From Hyphococcus sp. (GTDB lineage Bacteria; Pseudomonadota; Alphaproteobacteria; Caulobacterales; Parvularculaceae), in the NCBI GenBank assembly GCA_021776245.1, contig JAJFGF010000022.1, forward strand, positions 1 through 64,000: a stretch of 64,000 bases of DNA, given 5' to 3'. The stretch's first letter is position 1. Each line of letters opens with the position of its first letter. Shown here piece by piece: positions 33,707 to 45,052 of the stretch. The translations under genes and the position numbers were made by a program. The notes under the pieces were generated by a model. It saw nothing but the letters and a program-made list of their open reading frames with translations, was not told where the DNA came from and did no database searches.

Positions 33707-34909
33707 TTAGCGCCTCTTGATGGCCCGATGACTTTTTTCGAGCAAATCGGAAATCCAGACGGCCCGCAATTCGTGCATTTTGTCTATGGTGTAATTCTGA
33801 GCAAGGTCCCAAGAGGCCTTTGCCGCTCTCGACAGTACTTCGCGGTCACCGAGATTTGTGATCGCGTCAGCCAGCGATTTCGAGTCGCCGCGCTTATAGC
33901 AAAGAAGCTGTGGCATCCCGATGCCCCGATAGGAAACCGAATCTGGACAGAGCACCGCCATGCCGCGCGCGCCGGCGTCAAATACGAGGCGCGGCTGTTC
34001 GTCATTAAGATTTGACAGCAGCATGACATGATGTTGTTCGATTTCGCCAAAAAATTCCTCTGGATATTGCCGTGTCCCCAGGAAAGATACCCAGGCGCCC
34101 ATACCATTTCTGGCAACCTGGGCCTGGAGATTGTGCAGTTCCGGTCCAGCGCCGAGTATGGTTAAAGTCGGTGTATTGCCGCCAAGTTTTGCGTGGACGA
34201 GTTTGAGCGCGTCGAGCGCAATATGGACGCCCTTCATGCGCTCGAGACGCGCAGCGATGCAAAATTTCAAAACGCCGCAAGTCGCGAAATCGCTGATTTT
34301 TGCCTCAAGCAGAGTTTGAGGAATAATATCGCTCTGGGATATCCAGCTTGCTGTTCCGATGTGAATATTCTTTCCACGCGCGGCAAGAAGTGATTTCAGA
34401 CCTTCGCCGACGAGCAATAATCCGTCGCTCATTCCCGCCAGGTAGATTTGGGACGCGATAATGCCCGCGGCCTGTAAATGCCCTTTGATGAGTCGAACAG
34501 GACTGAGAGGCTTTGATTTGGCATTGAGGATCATCGTTTTTGCGCGATTGCTGGAAATTCCCAAAATGCCGACAGCGCCTTGTCGATTGGCCGCGCGCAA
34601 CAACCAGCGCGCACGGCCGGCTTTCCAGAAGGGCAAATTGCCGGGAACCTGGACAACATCGCATTTCGCGACCAGTTCTGCGGCTTGACCAGATGTTGAC
34701 AGTGCGTCGGCGGATCGCACGTCGATCGTCTCAGGGAGGGGCGCCAGATTGTCCGGGGGCTGTGTGGTAAGAACCGGCGCAATCAGCCTGCATTTGCTCG
34801 TGACCGATATCTGGGATGACAGATCGCGCACCCAAAGGGGATCGCTCAAATATCCATCCTTGATGCGATAAACCGGAATCTCCGAAAAGATGGCGATTGA
34901 ATAGGCCAT
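33707..34909 (-). CDS. Glycosyltransferase family 4-like (GT-B)
   Basis: This 400-residue protein has a C-terminal GT-B nucleotide-sugar domain: I-A-A-R-L-E-R-M-K-G-V near residue 225, L-T-I-L-G-A-G-P-E near 255, and E-Q-P-R-L-V-F-D-A-G-A-R-G near 315 in place of the usual E-x7-E motif. The N-terminal half has an acceptor-binding Rossmann-like fold. I prefer the ATG at 34909 (M-A-Y-S-I-A-I-F-S-E-I-P), a normal GT start, although the frame is open to a TTG at 34963. It precedes the phosphotransferase gene by 138 bases. The pair is the only minus-strand block inside the ribosomal region. The acceptor is unknown. Confidence 0.7.
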   Translation of the reverse strand: MAYSIAIFSEIPVYRIKDGYLSDPLWVRDLSSQISVTSKCRLIAPVLTTQPPDNLAPLPETIDVRSADALSTSGQAAELVAKCDVVQVPGNLPFWKAGRARWLLRAANRQGAVGILGISSNRAKTMILNAKSKPLSPVRLIKGHLQAAGIIASQIYLAGMSDGLLLVGEGLKSLLAARGKNIHIGTASWISQSDIIPQTLLEAKISDFATCGVLKFCIAARLERMKGVHIALDALKLVHAKLGGNTPTLTILGAGPELHNLQAQVARNGMGAWVSFLGTRQYPEEFFGEIEQHHVMLLSNLNDEQPRLVFDAGARGMAVLCPDSVSYRGIGMPQLLCYKRGDSKSLADAITNLGDREVLSRAAKASWDLAQNYTIDKMHELRAVWISDLLEKSHRAIKRR

Positions 34910-35493
34910 GTTGACGCCATACCCCGCTCGGCCAGCTAGCAGCCCAAGCTTTTTGTCTCCCAAAAGGCGTGATTCGACTACGCTCCCGAACCATTTTTCA
35001 CTTTTAGCGCTCGCGGGCCAAATGCCGGATTAACAAGGTCGCGATCGCAGGGAATCGTGGATCTGGCTCGGGAGGAAGAAAAAATGCCTTGCGCAGCCGG
35101 GTTTTAGCCGAAAACGCATGCCTGCCGCGTGTGGCGCAATTATGCTCCAAAATTGCGTGAAAATTGGACGCAACTCATCGGCGGAAAATCAGCCTGGAAT
35201 GGCCTTTGAAATGTGAAAAATACTCGGGATTTCTATTGACCCAAGCAACTCGCAAAGCTATGTCTCGCGCCGCTGGAAGGCTGGCCGTCATGTCATTCGC
35301 AGGAATGATCCTGAAACGCAGCCAATTTTAGCCGACTATAGGTAGGTTTTCATCGAACGGTGTTCCTCCAAACGGGGCCCGTTCGTTTGTGTCGTGGGTG
35401 CGTATTTCCCGGACGCAAGGGTTAAATTTTTGCGCGCGTTCAGCGTGACGGCCAAAAACGACAGGGCCAGAGACGACGAAGGTTGGAGACGCA
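34910..35493. other. Long intergenic region upstream of rpsL
   Basis: This 584-base gap separates the divergent glycosyltransferase and rpsL genes. It holds a small inverted repeat CGCAATT/AATTGCG (35135-35141, 35151-35157), a very short frame of seven codons at 35084 preceded by GGAGG, and the likely promoter at 35236. I see no other gene. Confidence 0.5.
35236..35264 (+). promoter_or_regulatory. Probable promoter of the rpsL-rpsG-fusA-tuf operon
   Basis: A -35 TTGACC (35236-35241) and a -10 TATGTC (35259-35264) lie 17 bases apart, about 230 bases upstream of rpsL and on its strand. A 220-base leader would follow. The -10 match is only moderate. Confidence 0.45.
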
Positions 35494-35865
35494 ATGCCGA
35501 CGATTCAACAACTGATCCGCAAGCCGCGGAAGCCGAAACGCACCATTAACAAGGTGCCGGCGCTTCAGGCCAATCCGCAAAAGCGGGGCGTGTGCACGCG
35601 CGTCTATACGACAACGCCGAAGAAGCCGAACTCGGCGCTCCGTAAAGTCGCAAAGATCAGGTTGACTAACGGATTTGAGGTGATCGGCTACATCCCTGGC
35701 GAAGGCCACAATCTTCAGGAGCACTCTGTTGTGCTGATCCGCGGCGGCCGCGTTAAGGACCTTCCGGGCGTTCGTTATCATGTCATTCGCGGCGTGCTCG
35801 ATACGCAGGGCGTTAAAGACCGCAAGCAGCGCCGCTCGAAATACGGCGCCAAGCGTCCGAAATAG
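35494..35865 (+). CDS. rpsL: 30S ribosomal protein S12
   Basis: This 123-residue decoding-centre protein contains [12 protein letters not shown] and [12 protein letters not shown]. Both lysines that mutate in streptomycin-resistant strains (E. coli K43 and K88 positions) are wild-type. It is the first gene of the str operon, with GGAGACGCA before the ATG and rpsG 11 bases downstream. Confidence 0.98.
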   Translation: MPTIQQLIRKPRKPKRTINKVPALQANPQKRGVCTRVYTTTPKKPNSALRKVAKIRLTNGFEVIGYIPGEGHNLQEHSVVLIRGGRVKDLPGVRYHVIRGVLDTQGVKDRKQRRSKYGAKRPK

Positions 35866-35876
35866 GGTAGAGAAAT

Positions 35877-36347
35877 ATGTCACGCCGTCACAGCGCAGAA
35901 AAACGCGTCGTTCATCCGGATCCAAAATTCGGCGACAAGACCGTTTCGAAATTTATGAACTACGTCATGGTCCACGGGAAAAAGCCCGCGGCTGAAAAAA
36001 TTGTTTATGGCGCGCTCGACCGCATCGAAGAAAAGCTGCGCCGCCCGCCGATCGACCTTTTCAAAGAGGCGCTGGAAAATGTAACGCCGGCGCTCGAAGT
36101 GCGGTCACGCCGGGTTGGCGGCGCCACCTATCAGGTGCCGGTCGAAGTTCGTCCCGATCGCAAGGTGGCGCTGGCGATGCGCTGGATCATCAACGCCGCA
36201 CGCAACCGCAACGAAACAACGATGGTCGACAAGCTGTCGAACGAAATTATGGACGCTGCGCAAAACCGCGGCGCCGCCGTCAAAAAACGTGAAGACACAC
36301 ACCGAATGGCGGAAGCCAATCGGGCGTTCTCACATTATCGCTGGTAA
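35877..36347 (+). CDS. rpsG: 30S ribosomal protein S7
   Basis: This 156-residue protein organises the 3' head domain of 16S rRNA. It begins [10 protein letters not shown] and ends with the usual N-R-A-F-S-H-Y-R-W. It lies between rpsL and fusA (30-base gap), the standard str order. In E. coli S7 represses this operon. No obvious S7-binding mimic can be seen in the 11-base gap before it. Confidence 0.98.
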   Translation: MSRRHSAEKRVVHPDPKFGDKTVSKFMNYVMVHGKKPAAEKIVYGALDRIEEKLRRPPIDLFKEALENVTPALEVRSRRVGGATYQVPVEVRPDRKVALAMRWIINAARNRNETTMVDKLSNEIMDAAQNRGAAVKKREDTHRMAEANRAFSHYRW

Positions 36348-36377
36348 CAGAAGAATAACGAGTAAGGGCCCGCAGTC

Positions 36378-38456
36378 ATGGCGCGCACACATAAAATTGA
36401 AGACTACCGCAACTTTGGAATCATGGCGCATATCGACGCCGGAAAAACCACGACGACGGAGCGGGTTCTTTATTATACAGGCAAAAGCCATAAGATCGGC
36501 GAAGTCCATGACGGCGCTGCAACGATGGACTGGATGGAGCAGGAGCAGGAACGCGGCATTACGATCACGTCCGCCGCTACAACCTGTCACTGGAACGATA
36601 AACGCCTGAACATTATCGACACGCCGGGCCACGTTGACTTTACGATCGAAGTCGAGCGGTCGCTGCGTGTGCTTGATGGCGCCGTTGCGCTTTTAGATGC
36701 TAATGCCGGTGTTGAGCCGCAAACCGAAACGGTTTGGCGTCAGGGCGACAAATATAATGTGCCGCGGATGTTCTTCATCAACAAGATGGATAAGATCGGC
36801 GCGGACTTTTATTACTCCGTGGACACGATCCACAACCGCCTGGCGGCCAAGACCGTAATTTTACAGCTGCCGATCGGCGCTGAGAATAATTTCAAAGGCG
36901 TTGTTGATCTCCTCAAGATGAAAGCGATCATTTGGGAAGAAGAGTCCCTGGGCGCTAAATTTCATGAAGCGGACATTCCGGCTGATCTCGCGGACAAAGC
37001 AGTCGAGTATCGCGAGAAGATGATCGAGGCGGTTGTCGAACTCGATGAAGAAGCGCTTGAAGCTTACCTCGAAGGCAACGAGCCGGATAACGACACTATC
37101 AAGCGTCTTATTCGCAAGGGCACCTGCGCTGTTGAATTCCATCCGGTTCTTTGCGGTTCGGCTTTCAAGAACAAGGGCGTTCAGCCGATGCTCGACGCGG
37201 TTGTCGACTATTTGCCGAGCCCCGTAGAGGTTCCCGCAATCAAGGGTCATCTTCCCGACTCCGACGTAGAGGTAGTCCGCAAGTCGTCAGATGATGAACC
37301 TCTGTCGATGCTGGCGTTCAAGGTGATGAACGACCCGTTCGTTGGATCATTGACCTTTTGCCGAATTTACTCCGGCAAGCTGGAAGCAGGCACACAGGTT
37401 TTGAACACTGTGAAAGGCAAAAAAGAGCGCGCCGGGCGAATGCTTCAGATGCACTCAAACAGCCGTGAAGAAATAAAGGAAGCCTTTGCCGGCGACATCA
37501 TTGCGATTGTTGGCCTGAAAGACACAACAACGGGCGATACGCTTTGCGACGCCGCCAAACCTGTTGTGCTTGAGCGGATGGAATTTCCGGATCCGGTTAT
37601 CGAGCTTGCGGTTGAGCCGAAGACCAAAGCCGATCAGGAAAAAATGGGTCTTGCGCTGCAGCGTCTTGCCGCCGAGGATCCGTCATTCCGCGTCGCAACT
37701 GATGAAGAGTCGGGACAAACGATTATCAAAGGCATGGGCGAGTTGCACCTCGACATCCTCGTTGATCGCATGAAGCGTGAATTCAAGGTTGAGGCCAATA
37801 TCGGCCAGCCGCAGGTCGCCTATCGCGAAACGATTACGCGTGAAGCTGACATTGACTACACGCACAAGAAACAGTCCGGTGGTTCGGGTCAATTTGCGCG
37901 GATTAAGATGCGCGTGATCCCGCAGGATCCGGGCTTCGGTTACGAATTTGAAAGCAAAATTGTCGGCGGCGCCATTCCGAAGGAATATATTCCGGGCGTG
38001 GAAAAAGGTCTCAAATCGATTCGTGAGACCGGTCTTCTGGTTGGCTTCCCGATTCTCGATTTTAAAGTCGAGCTCTATGACGGCGCATTCCATGATGTTG
38101 ACTCTTCAGTGCTCGCATTCGAGATCGCGTCGCGTGCAGCGATGCGCGAAAACAAGACCGAACTTGGTTTGGCGCTTCTTGAGCCGATCATGAAAGTCGA
38201 AGTTGTAACGCCGGAAGAATATACCGGCACGGTTATTGGCGACTTGAATTCCCGTCGCGGGCAGATTCAGGATCAGGAAATGCGCGGCAACGCAAATGTT
38301 GTGAACGCAATGGTGCCGCTGGCGAATATGTTCGGCTATGTGAACAATCTTCGATCAGCGACCCAGGGACGCGCTCAATACACGATGCAGTTTGATCATT
38401 ACGATCGCGTACCAAAAGCAGTTGAAGACGAAGTAAGAGCGAAGTTGGCCGGCTAG
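36378..38456 (+). CDS. fusA: Elongation factor G
   Basis: This 692-residue translocase GTPase has the G1 loop [10 protein letters not shown] near residue 17, the [10 protein letters not shown]3 motif, N-K-M-D for guanine recognition and domains II-V of normal length. It drives tRNA-mRNA movement on the ribosome. It is the third gene of the str operon, 76 bases upstream of tuf. Confidence 0.98.
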   Translation: MARTHKIEDYRNFGIMAHIDAGKTTTTERVLYYTGKSHKIGEVHDGAATMDWMEQEQERGITITSAATTCHWNDKRLNIIDTPGHVDFTIEVERSLRVLDGAVALLDANAGVEPQTETVWRQGDKYNVPRMFFINKMDKIGADFYYSVDTIHNRLAAKTVILQLPIGAENNFKGVVDLLKMKAIIWEEESLGAKFHEADIPADLADKAVEYREKMIEAVVELDEEALEAYLEGNEPDNDTIKRLIRKGTCAVEFHPVLCGSAFKNKGVQPMLDAVVDYLPSPVEVPAIKGHLPDSDVEVVRKSSDDEPLSMLAFKVMNDPFVGSLTFCRIYSGKLEAGTQVLNTVKGKKERAGRMLQMHSNSREEIKEAFAGDIIAIVGLKDTTTGDTLCDAAKPVVLERMEFPDPVIELAVEPKTKADQEKMGLALQRLAAEDPSFRVATDEESGQTIIKGMGELHLDILVDRMKREFKVEANIGQPQVAYRETITREADIDYTHKKQSGGSGQFARIKMRVIPQDPGFGYEFESKIVGGAIPKEYIPGVEKGLKSIRETGLLVGFPILDFKVELYDGAFHDVDSSVLAFEIASRAAMRENKTELGLALLEPIMKVEVVTPEEYTGTVIGDLNSRRGQIQDQEMRGNANVVNAMVPLANMFGYVNNLRSATQGRAQYTMQFDHYDRVPKAVEDEVRAKLAG

Positions 38457-38532
38457 CCGGTAATTTGAGTGAGGCGCCCGGCTGGCGGGCGGCGAGTTTA
38501 ACGACAGTCGTCAAAAGACGGAGAAAAGTGAA

Positions 38533-39708
38533 ATGTCGAAAGAAAAGTTTGAACGCAATAAACCGCACGCCAATGTTGGCACAATTGGCCATGTTGATCA
38601 TGGTAAAACGACGCTGACGGCGGCGATCACCAAGTATTTTGGTGACTTCAAGGCTTATGATCAGATTGACGCAGCGCCGGAAGAAAAAGCGCGCGGCATT
38701 ACGATTTCGACGGCGCATGTGGAATATGAAACCGACGCCCGCCACTACGCTCACGTCGATTGCCCGGGTCACGCTGACTATGTAAAAAACATGATCACCG
38801 GCGCTGCGCAGATGGACGGCGCGATCCTGGTTGTGAATGCAGCCGATGGACCTATGCCGCAAACGCGCGAGCACATTCTGCTCGCCCGTCAGGTCGGCGT
38901 TCCTGCTATTGTTGTTTATCTCAACAAAGTCGACCAGGTCGATGACGAGGAATTGCTTGAGCTTGTTGAAATGGAAGTTCGTGAGCTTCTCTCGTCTTAT
39001 GATTTTCCGGGTGACGATATTCCGATTATCAAGGGTTCGGCACTGGCCGCTCTTGAGGACCGTGATCCGGAAATCGGCGAAAACTCCATTAGGGAATTGA
39101 TGAAGGCCGTTGACGAATATATCCCGACACCGGAGCGCCCGGTTGATCTGCCATTCCTTCTGCCGATCGAGGACGTGTTCTCGATTTCTGGTCGCGGCAC
39201 TGTTGTGACCGGCCGTGTTGAGCGCGGTGTGGTCAATGTCGGCGATGAACTGGAAATCATTGGCATCAAAGATACGAAGAAAACGACCTGCACGGGCGTT
39301 GAGATGTTCCGCAAACTGCTTGATCGCGGAGAGGCGGGTGACAATGTTGGCGTTCTGTTGCGCGGTATTGAACGTGAAGGCGTTGAGCGCGGTCAGGTTT
39401 TGTGCAAGCCGGGTTCTGTGACGCCGCACACGAAATTCGTGGCTGAGGCCTATATTTTGACGAAAGACGAAGGCGGTCGTCATACGCCGTTCTTTGGCAA
39501 TTATCGTCCTCAGTTTTATTTCCGCACCACCGACGTGACCGGCGTTGTGACGTTGAAAGAAGGTACGGAAATGGTCATGCCAGGCGACAATGTTGAAGTT
39601 AATGTCGAATTGATCGTGCCGATCGCAATGGAAGAAAAGCTTCGCTTTGCTATCCGTGAAGGCGGACGCACTGTCGGGGCCGGCATTGTGGCCAAGATTA
39701 TCGAATAG
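38533..39708 (+). CDS. tuf: Elongation factor Tu
   Basis: This 391-residue GTPase delivers aminoacyl-tRNA. Visible motifs are [18 protein letters not shown] and N-K-V-D, plus the beta-barrel domains with [24 protein letters not shown] sequence precedes the ATG. A terminator-like hairpin follows it, so transcription of the downstream S10 cluster may partly restart. A second tuf copy, common in bacteria, is not in this window. Confidence 0.98.
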   Translation: MSKEKFERNKPHANVGTIGHVDHGKTTLTAAITKYFGDFKAYDQIDAAPEEKARGITISTAHVEYETDARHYAHVDCPGHADYVKNMITGAAQMDGAILVVNAADGPMPQTREHILLARQVGVPAIVVYLNKVDQVDDEELLELVEMEVRELLSSYDFPGDDIPIIKGSALAALEDRDPEIGENSIRELMKAVDEYIPTPERPVDLPFLLPIEDVFSISGRGTVVTGRVERGVVNVGDELEIIGIKDTKKTTCTGVEMFRKLLDRGEAGDNVGVLLRGIEREGVERGQVLCKPGSVTPHTKFVAEAYILTKDEGGRHTPFFGNYRPQFYFRTTDVTGVVTLKEGTEMVMPGDNVEVNVELIVPIAMEEKLRFAIREGGRTVGAGIVAKIIE

Positions 39709-39721
39709 GACATCGAATAGA

Positions 39722-39754
39722 AACGCGGATCGGCGCCATGCCGGTCCGCGTTTT
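39722..39754 (+). terminator. Terminator-like hairpin after tuf
   Basis: AACGCGGA-T-CGGC (39722-39734) pairs with GCCG-G-TCCGCGTT (39740-39752) around a GCCAT loop and ends in TTTT (39751-39754). It lies 14 bases after the tuf stop and about 50 before rpsJ, and it should reduce read-through between the str and S10 units. Confidence 0.7.
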
Positions 39755-39806
39755 CGACTCACTTGATTGAAGAAAATGAATTTTAAACAGGCGAAGCGTT
39801 AGACCC

Positions 39807-40118
39807 ATGCAACAAAATATCCGCATCAGGCTAAAAGCGTTTGATCATCGTGTGCTCGACGCTTCGACGATTGAAATCGTCAATACGGCAAAACGCACGG
39901 GCGCGAATGTGCGCGGGCCGATTCCGCTGCCGACGCGTATTGAGCGTTACACGGTTAACCGTTCGCCGCACGTAAACAAAAAAAGCCGCGAGCAATTTGA
40001 AATGCGCACTCACAAGCGCATGCTCGATATTGTCGACCCGACGCCGCAAACGGTTGATGCGTTGATGAAACTCGACCTCTCGGCCGGCGTCGATGTTGAA
40101 ATTAAGCTTGGCGCCTAG
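39807..40118 (+). CDS. rpsJ: 30S ribosomal protein S10
   Basis: This 103-residue protein, also known as NusE for its antitermination role, begins [14 protein letters not shown] and contains the loop [10 protein letters not shown]. It opens the S10 cluster, 98 bases after tuf, and is followed 12 bases later by rplC. Confidence 0.98.
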   Translation: MQQNIRIRLKAFDHRVLDASTIEIVNTAKRTGANVRGPIPLPTRIERYTVNRSPHVNKKSREQFEMRTHKRMLDIVDPTPQTVDALMKLDLSAGVDVEIKLGA

Positions 40119-40130
40119 GAGCCCTTAGAG

Positions 40131-40883
40131 ATGCGAACCGGATTAATTGCAAAAAAAATGGGCATGACCCGGATTTATTCCGAGGACGGCACGCATGTGC
40201 CGGTAACGGTCATGCAGATGGACGCCTGCCAGGTCATCGGTCAGCGTACAGCCGACAAGAACGGCTATACGGCGGTCCAGCTTGGCGTCGGCGCCAAGAA
40301 AGCCAAGCGCGTAAACCGTGCCGAGCGCGGCCAGTTTTCCAAGATTAATGTCGAACCAAAAGCAAAGATTGCCGAGTTTCGGGTTTCGGAAGACAATCTT
40401 GTTGACGTGGGCGCGGAGCTTTCCGCGGACCATTTCCTCGCGGGCCAAAAAGTTGACGTCACGGGCACGTCGATCGGTAAAGGTTTTGCCGGCGCGATGA
40501 AGCGCCACAATTTCGGCGGTTTGCGCGCCACGCATGGCGTGTCGATCTCGCACCGTTCCCATGGTTCCACGGGCCAGTGCCAGGATCCGGGCAAAGTCTT
40601 CAAAGGTAAGAAGATGGCCGGGCATATGGGCGCAACGCGCGTGACGACCCAAAATCTTGACGTTGTCCGTACGGATGCCGATCGCGGCCTGATTTTGATC
40701 AAAGGCGCGGTGCCTGGTCCAAAGGGCGGCTGGGTTTTAATCAAGGACGCCGTCAAACGGCCGTTTCCTGAGGGCGCGCCTCTTCCTGCGGCGCTAAAAA
40801 GCGCTGCGGCTGAAAAGGCGGCGCCAGCTGAAGGGTCTGGGGCTGAACCGCAAGAAGAAGCAAAAACAGAAGGGGACGCATAA
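40131..40883 (+). CDS. rplC: 50S ribosomal protein L3
   Basis: The 250-residue protein contains the rRNA-binding loop [14 protein letters not shown] near residue 140. Residues about 215-250 form an Ala/Glu/Lys-rich tail ([11 protein letters not shown]) absent from E. coli L3 and usual in alphaproteobacteria. The stop overlaps the rplD ATG by one base. Confidence 0.98.
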   Translation: MRTGLIAKKMGMTRIYSEDGTHVPVTVMQMDACQVIGQRTADKNGYTAVQLGVGAKKAKRVNRAERGQFSKINVEPKAKIAEFRVSEDNLVDVGAELSADHFLAGQKVDVTGTSIGKGFAGAMKRHNFGGLRATHGVSISHRSHGSTGQCQDPGKVFKGKKMAGHMGATRVTTQNLDVVRTDADRGLILIKGAVPGPKGGWVLIKDAVKRPFPEGAPLPAALKSAAAEKAAPAEGSGAEPQEEAKTEGDA

Positions 40884-41500
40884 TGAAAATTGACGTCCTC
40901 AGCATGGGCGGCAAGAAGGCCGCCGCCATCGATCTCGACGATGCGATTTTCGGTCTGGAGCCGCGCGCGGACATCCTGCACCGCTGTGTTGTTTATCAAC
41001 TGGCAAAACGCCAGCAAGGCACGCATCACGCAAAAGAGCGTGGCGAAGTTACTGCGACATCGAAGAAATTTGGCAATCAAAAAGGCGGCGGCGGCGCTCG
41101 TCACGGCAATCGTGCTGCGCCCCAGTTTCGCGGCGGCGGCAAAGCCCACGGCCCGCGCCCACGCAGTCACGCAATTGACCTGCCAAAAAAAGTACGCCGT
41201 TTGGCGTTGAAACATGCGCTCTCGTCCAAGCAAGCGGACGGCGCCTTGATCATCCTGGATGAAGCGAAAATCAAAGACGCAAAGACCAAAGCTGTGGTCG
41301 ACGCTTTTGCGAAACTCGACATTGCGAATGCTTTAATTGTTGACGCCGAAATCGATGACGCTTTCGGCCGCGCGGCACGCAATATTGTCGGCATAGATCT
41401 GATGCCGGTTATGGGCGCCAATGTTTATGACATTCTTCGCGCCAGGAAACTCGTGCTGACAAAAGCAGCCGTTGAAGGGTTGGAGGCTCGCCTCAAATGA
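40883..41500 (+). CDS. rplD: 50S ribosomal protein L4
   Basis: This 205-residue protein has the long exit-tunnel loop [20 protein letters not shown] near residue 70. E. coli L4 also represses the S10 operon, but no S10-type leader is obvious here. It overlaps rplC by one base and rplW by four. Confidence 0.97.
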   Translation: MKIDVLSMGGKKAAAIDLDDAIFGLEPRADILHRCVVYQLAKRQQGTHHAKERGEVTATSKKFGNQKGGGGARHGNRAAPQFRGGGKAHGPRPRSHAIDLPKKVRRLALKHALSSKQADGALIILDEAKIKDAKTKAVVDAFAKLDIANALIVDAEIDDAFGRAARNIVGIDLMPVMGANVYDILRARKLVLTKAAVEGLEARLK

Positions 41501-41814
41501 GCAAGAAACAAAATCCAGAGGGCGGTCACGAAGCGCACTACGACACGATCAAGTCGCCGGTCATCACCGAAAAGGCGACGATCGCATCGGAAAACAATCA
41601 GGTTGTTTTCAAAGTAGCGCTGACAGCGACCAAGCCGGAGATTACGCAAGCCGTTGAGGCGCTGTTCAAAGTCAAGGTTAAGGCCGTGAACACGTTGCGC
41701 GTCAAAGGCAAAAACAAGCAATTCAAGGGTCGCTCCTACACGCGCTCAACGGAGAAGAAAGCAATTGTGACCCTTGAAGAAGGTCACTCGATTGATGTCA
41801 CGACAGGACTTTAA
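41497..41814 (+). CDS. rplW: 50S ribosomal protein L23
   Basis: This 105-residue protein lies at the tunnel exit and docks SRP and trigger factor. The core begins [14 protein letters not shown], after a short N-terminal extension ([12 protein letters not shown]). Its ATG overlaps the rplD stop by 4 bases. Confidence 0.97.
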   Translation: MSKKQNPEGGHEAHYDTIKSPVITEKATIASENNQVVFKVALTATKPEITQAVEALFKVKVKAVNTLRVKGKNKQFKGRSYTRSTEKKAIVTLEEGHSIDVTTGL

Positions 41815-41832
41815 CGGACGGGTTTGAGAATA

Positions 41833-42675
41833 ATGGCTCTAAGAAAATTCAATCCAACGACGCCGTCGCGCCGCCAGCTTGTGTTGGTGGACCGCAGCGA
41901 GTTGTGGAAGGGTAAGCCGGTCAAGTCGCTGACCGAGGGACTTTCAGCTAAGGCCGGCCGCAACAATATGGGCCGCATTACGATGCGTCGTCGCGGCGGC
42001 GGTGCGAAAAAGACCTATCGGATTGTCGATTTCAAACGTCGCAAGTTCGACATTGAAGCCAAAGTTGAACGTTTGGAATATGATCCAAATCGGACAGCCT
42101 TTATCGCGCTGATCAAATATCTCGATGGCGAGCAGTCCTATATCCTGGCGCCGCAGCGTTTAAAAGCCGGCGACAAAATCATTGCCGGTGTGAAAGTCGA
42201 TGTGAAGCCTGGCAACGCGATGCCGTTAAAATCGATTCCCGTTGGAACGATTATCCACAATATTGAAATGAAGCCGGGCAAGGGCGGACAGATTGCGCGT
42301 TCCGCCGGGGCCTATGCGCAGCTGGTCGGCCGCGACGCCGGCATGGCGCAAATTCGCTTGCAGTCCGGCGAAGTTCGCCTGACCTCCGGCGAGTGCATGG
42401 CGACTGTCGGCGCTGTCTCCAATCCAGATCATATGAACGAAAATATCGGCAAGGCCGGTCGCAACCGCCACAAAGGCAAGCGTCCATCCGTGCGCGGTGT
42501 TGTGATGAACCCTGTTGATCACCCGCATGGCGGCGGCGAAGGCCGTACGTCCGGCGGTCGTCACCCTGTCACCCCTTGGGGCCGTCCGACTAAAGGCGCC
42601 AAAACCCGCAATAAGAAAAAGCAATCAAACAAACTCATTCTTCGCTCGCGTCATGCGCGCAAGAAGAAACGCTGA
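41833..42675 (+). CDS. rplB: 50S ribosomal protein L2
   Basis: This 280-residue protein is near the peptidyl-transferase centre. It shows the conserved [13 protein letters not shown] with the functionally important His, and the basic tail [11 protein letters not shown]. The start at 41833 (M-A-L-R-K-F-N-P) is preferred to an upstream in-frame codon at 41824. Confidence 0.98.
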   Translation: MALRKFNPTTPSRRQLVLVDRSELWKGKPVKSLTEGLSAKAGRNNMGRITMRRRGGGAKKTYRIVDFKRRKFDIEAKVERLEYDPNRTAFIALIKYLDGEQSYILAPQRLKAGDKIIAGVKVDVKPGNAMPLKSIPVGTIIHNIEMKPGKGGQIARSAGAYAQLVGRDAGMAQIRLQSGEVRLTSGECMATVGAVSNPDHMNENIGKAGRNRHKGKRPSVRGVVMNPVDHPHGGGEGRTSGGRHPVTPWGRPTKGAKTRNKKKQSNKLILRSRHARKKKR

Positions 42676-42695
42676 TAAGGGCGCTGGAGAAAATT

Positions 42696-42974
42696 ATGCC
42701 ACGTTCCGTTTGGAAAGGTCCGTTCGTCGATCGCTATCTTTTAAAGAAAGCGGAAGAAGCTCAGGACGGCAAGCACAAAGGCGGCGTCAAGACATGGTCG
42801 CGCCGCTCGACCATTCTGCCGCAATTCGTTGGGCTCACGTTCAACGTCTACAACGGCAAGAAGTTCATACCCGTTCGTGTCTCAGAGGACATGGTTGGCC
42901 ACAAGCTCGGCGAATTTTCACCGACCCGGACCTATTACGGCCACGGCGCTGATAAAAAGGCGCGGAGGAACTAA
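42696..42974 (+). CDS. rpsS: 30S ribosomal protein S19
   Basis: This 92-residue head protein begins [12 protein letters not shown] and contains [10 protein letters not shown]. It lies 20 bases after rplB, with GGGCGCTGGAG upstream, and 2 bases before rplV. Confidence 0.98.
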   Translation: MPRSVWKGPFVDRYLLKKAEEAQDGKHKGGVKTWSRRSTILPQFVGLTFNVYNGKKFIPVRVSEDMVGHKLGEFSPTRTYYGHGADKKARRN

Positions 42975-42976
42975 TC

Positions 42977-43357
42977 ATGGGTCAGAAGAAAAACGAGCGC
43001 CGGATCGACGAAAACGCAGCGATGGCCAAAGGCCGGATGCTGCGTACATCGCCGCAGAAACTCAATCTTGTCGCACAGTCAATTCGCGGCATGAAGGTTG
43101 AAAAGGCGATGGCGGAATTGACGTTTTCACGCAAACGTATCGCCCAGCACGTCAAGAAGGTTCTTGAGAGCGCCGTTGCAAACGCTGAGAACAATCATGA
43201 TCTCGACATCGACTCGCTCGTTGTGGACAAAGCCTTTGTCGGCAAAAACATTGTCATGAAACGCTGGCGCGCCCGCGCGCGCGGCCGCACCGGCAAAATT
43301 CTAAAACCGTTTTCGGAAATCACCATTGTGGTCAAAGAAGTTGAGGAGGCCGCCTGA
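42977..43357 (+). CDS. rplV: 50S ribosomal protein L22
   Basis: This 126-residue protein has a beta-hairpin that lines the exit tunnel near the macrolide site, here [13 protein letters not shown]. It starts 2 bases after rpsS and its TGA overlaps the rpsC ATG, so these three are tightly coupled. Confidence 0.97.
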   Translation: MGQKKNERRIDENAAMAKGRMLRTSPQKLNLVAQSIRGMKVEKAMAELTFSRKRIAQHVKKVLESAVANAENNHDLDIDSLVVDKAFVGKNIVMKRWRARARGRTGKILKPFSEITIVVKEVEEAA

Positions 43358-44067
43358 TGGGTCAGAAAGTAAACCCTATTGGCCTTCGCTTAGGGATCAA
43401 TCGCACCTGGGATTCGCGCTGGTTTGCGACAAGGGGCGCGTATGGCGATCTTTTGCACGAAGATTTGGCCATAAGAAAATATCTGCACAAGCGCCTGCAA
43501 CAGGCCGGCGTGTCGCGTATCGTCATTGAACGTCCGCACAAGAAATGCCGGGTGACGATTTATACAGCGCGTCCGGGCGTGGTGATTGGCAAAAAAGGCG
43601 CCGATATCGAAAAACTGCGCCTCGAGCTGACCAAACTCTCATCGTCGGAAACGGTTCTTAATATTGTTGAGATCCGCAAGCCGGAGATCGACTCGACATT
43701 GGTGGCGGAAAACATCGCCCAGCAGCTCGAACGCCGTGTTGCGTTTCGCCGGGCGATGAAACGCGCCATGCAGACCGCGCAACGTATGGGCGCTCTGGGA
43801 ATTCGCGTGAATGTAGCGGGCCGTCTTGGCGGCGCGGAGATTGCGCGGACGGAATGGTATCGCGAGGGCCGCGTGCCGCTCCACACATTGCGCGCTGATA
43901 TTGATTATGGCGTTGCAACGGCGCGCACCACCTATGGCGCCATCGGCATCAAAGTATGGATCTTCAAAGGCGAGATCATGGAACACGATCCCATGGGTCA
44001 GGAAAAACGGCTGATTGAAATGCAGACCGGCGGCGTAGGCCAGTCGCGTCCGCAACAACGCCAGTAA
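43357..44067 (+). CDS. rpsC: 30S ribosomal protein S3
   Basis: This 236-residue protein has an N-terminal KH domain with the G-x-x-G-like loop I-G-K-K-G-A-D-I near residue 70 and a C-terminal domain with [15 protein letters not shown]. It forms part of the mRNA entry channel. It overlaps rplV by one base. Confidence 0.98.
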   Translation: MGQKVNPIGLRLGINRTWDSRWFATRGAYGDLLHEDLAIRKYLHKRLQQAGVSRIVIERPHKKCRVTIYTARPGVVIGKKGADIEKLRLELTKLSSSETVLNIVEIRKPEIDSTLVAENIAQQLERRVAFRRAMKRAMQTAQRMGALGIRVNVAGRLGGAEIARTEWYREGRVPLHTLRADIDYGVATARTTYGAIGIKVWIFKGEIMEHDPMGQEKRLIEMQTGGVGQSRPQQRQ

Positions 44068-44096
44068 CGATTTTTAAGTCGGGAGACTTTTGACAA

Positions 44097-44510
44097 ATGC
44101 TGCAACCTAAACGGACCAAGTTCCGCAAACAGCATAAAGGCCGGATCAGGGGCGTCGCCAAAGGCGGCACTGATTTGAATTTCGGTTCACATGGGCTCAA
44201 AGCGCTCGAACCTGAGCGTGTGACAGCGCGTCAGATCGAGGCGACGCGCCGTGCGATCACGCGCGCCATGAAACGTGCGGGCCGTGTATGGATTCGGATT
44301 TTTCCGGATGTGCCGGTTTCGAAAAAGCCGACCGAAGTGCGTATGGGTAAAGGTAAGGGATCGGTCGAGTTCTGGGCGGCCAAAGTCAAGCCCGGCCGGA
44401 TTATGTTTGAGATCGACGGCGTCACTGACGAAGTCGCGCGTGAAGCCTTGGCGCTTGGCGCGGCCAAATTGCCGATTAAGACGCGCATTATAACGCGCAT
44501 TGGCGAGTAG
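44097..44510 (+). CDS. rplP: 50S ribosomal protein L16
   Basis: This 137-residue protein begins [11 protein letters not shown] and contains [12 protein letters not shown]. In many bacteria the Arg in the following loop is hydroxylated. It helps place A-site tRNA. A GGGAGACTTTTGACAA sequence precedes the ATG. Confidence 0.98.
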   Translation: MLQPKRTKFRKQHKGRIRGVAKGGTDLNFGSHGLKALEPERVTARQIEATRRAITRAMKRAGRVWIRIFPDVPVSKKPTEVRMGKGKGSVEFWAAKVKPGRIMFEIDGVTDEVAREALALGAAKLPIKTRIITRIGE

Positions 44511-44522
44511 GGAGCGGACGCA

Positions 44523-44723
44523 ATGAATGCCAGTGAAGTACGCGACATGACGTCGGACGAGCTGAAGGACAAACTCCTGCAGCTCAAAAAAGAACAGTTC
44601 AATCTGCGGTTCCAAAAGGCGTCCGGCCAGCTGGAGAAAACATCGCGGATTTGCGAAGTGCGGCGCGATATTGCGCGGATCAAAACAGTGCTCGGCGAAA
44701 ACAGCCGGGCGAATGCAAGCTAA
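44523..44723 (+). CDS. rpmC: 50S ribosomal protein L29
   Basis: This 66-residue two-helix protein at the tunnel exit begins M-N-A-S-E-V-R-D-M and contains [11 protein letters not shown]. It lies 12 bases after rplP and 17 before rpsQ, the standard S10-cluster order. Confidence 0.97.
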   Translation: MNASEVRDMTSDELKDKLLQLKKEQFNLRFQKASGQLEKTSRICEVRRDIARIKTVLGENSRANAS

Positions 44724-44740
44724 GGAAAAGAGGCCGAGCA

Positions 44741-44983
44741 ATGCCTAAAAGGATCATGCAGGGCGCTGTGGTCAGCGACAAGGGCGACAAGACGGTGATC
44801 GTACGCATCGAGCGCGTTTTTACGCACCCGCTGCTCAAGAAAACCATGCGCCGGACCAACAAATTTCACGCGCATGACGAAGAGAACAAATACAAAGTCG
44901 GCGATCTCGTTCAAATACAGGAATGCGCGCCGAAATCGAAACTGAAACGCTGGGAAGTGATTGGCGCTGGTTCGAAGGCCTAA
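44741..44983 (+). CDS. rpsQ: 30S ribosomal protein S17
   Basis: This 80-residue OB-fold protein binds 16S helix 11. It contains [15 protein letters not shown]. The ATG at 44741 gives the family start M-P-K-R-I-M-Q-G. Longer upstream frames run back into rpmC and were not used. A 69-base gap separates it from rplN. Confidence 0.97.
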   Translation: MPKRIMQGAVVSDKGDKTVIVRIERVFTHPLLKKTMRRTNKFHAHDEENKYKVGDLVQIQECAPKSKLKRWEVIGAGSKA

Positions 44984-45052
44984 AAGTTTTGCAGCGTATC
45001 GCGCTGCTTTGAGTTGGATGTTTAACGGGCGCAGCCCATCAGGAGGATCGTT

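Noticed and set aside
38233-39762. A 509-codon open frame antisense to tuf and the end of fusA
   Set aside because: It is the mirror of strongly biased codon use in tuf. The peptide is low-grade (many His, Asn, Arg) with no motif.
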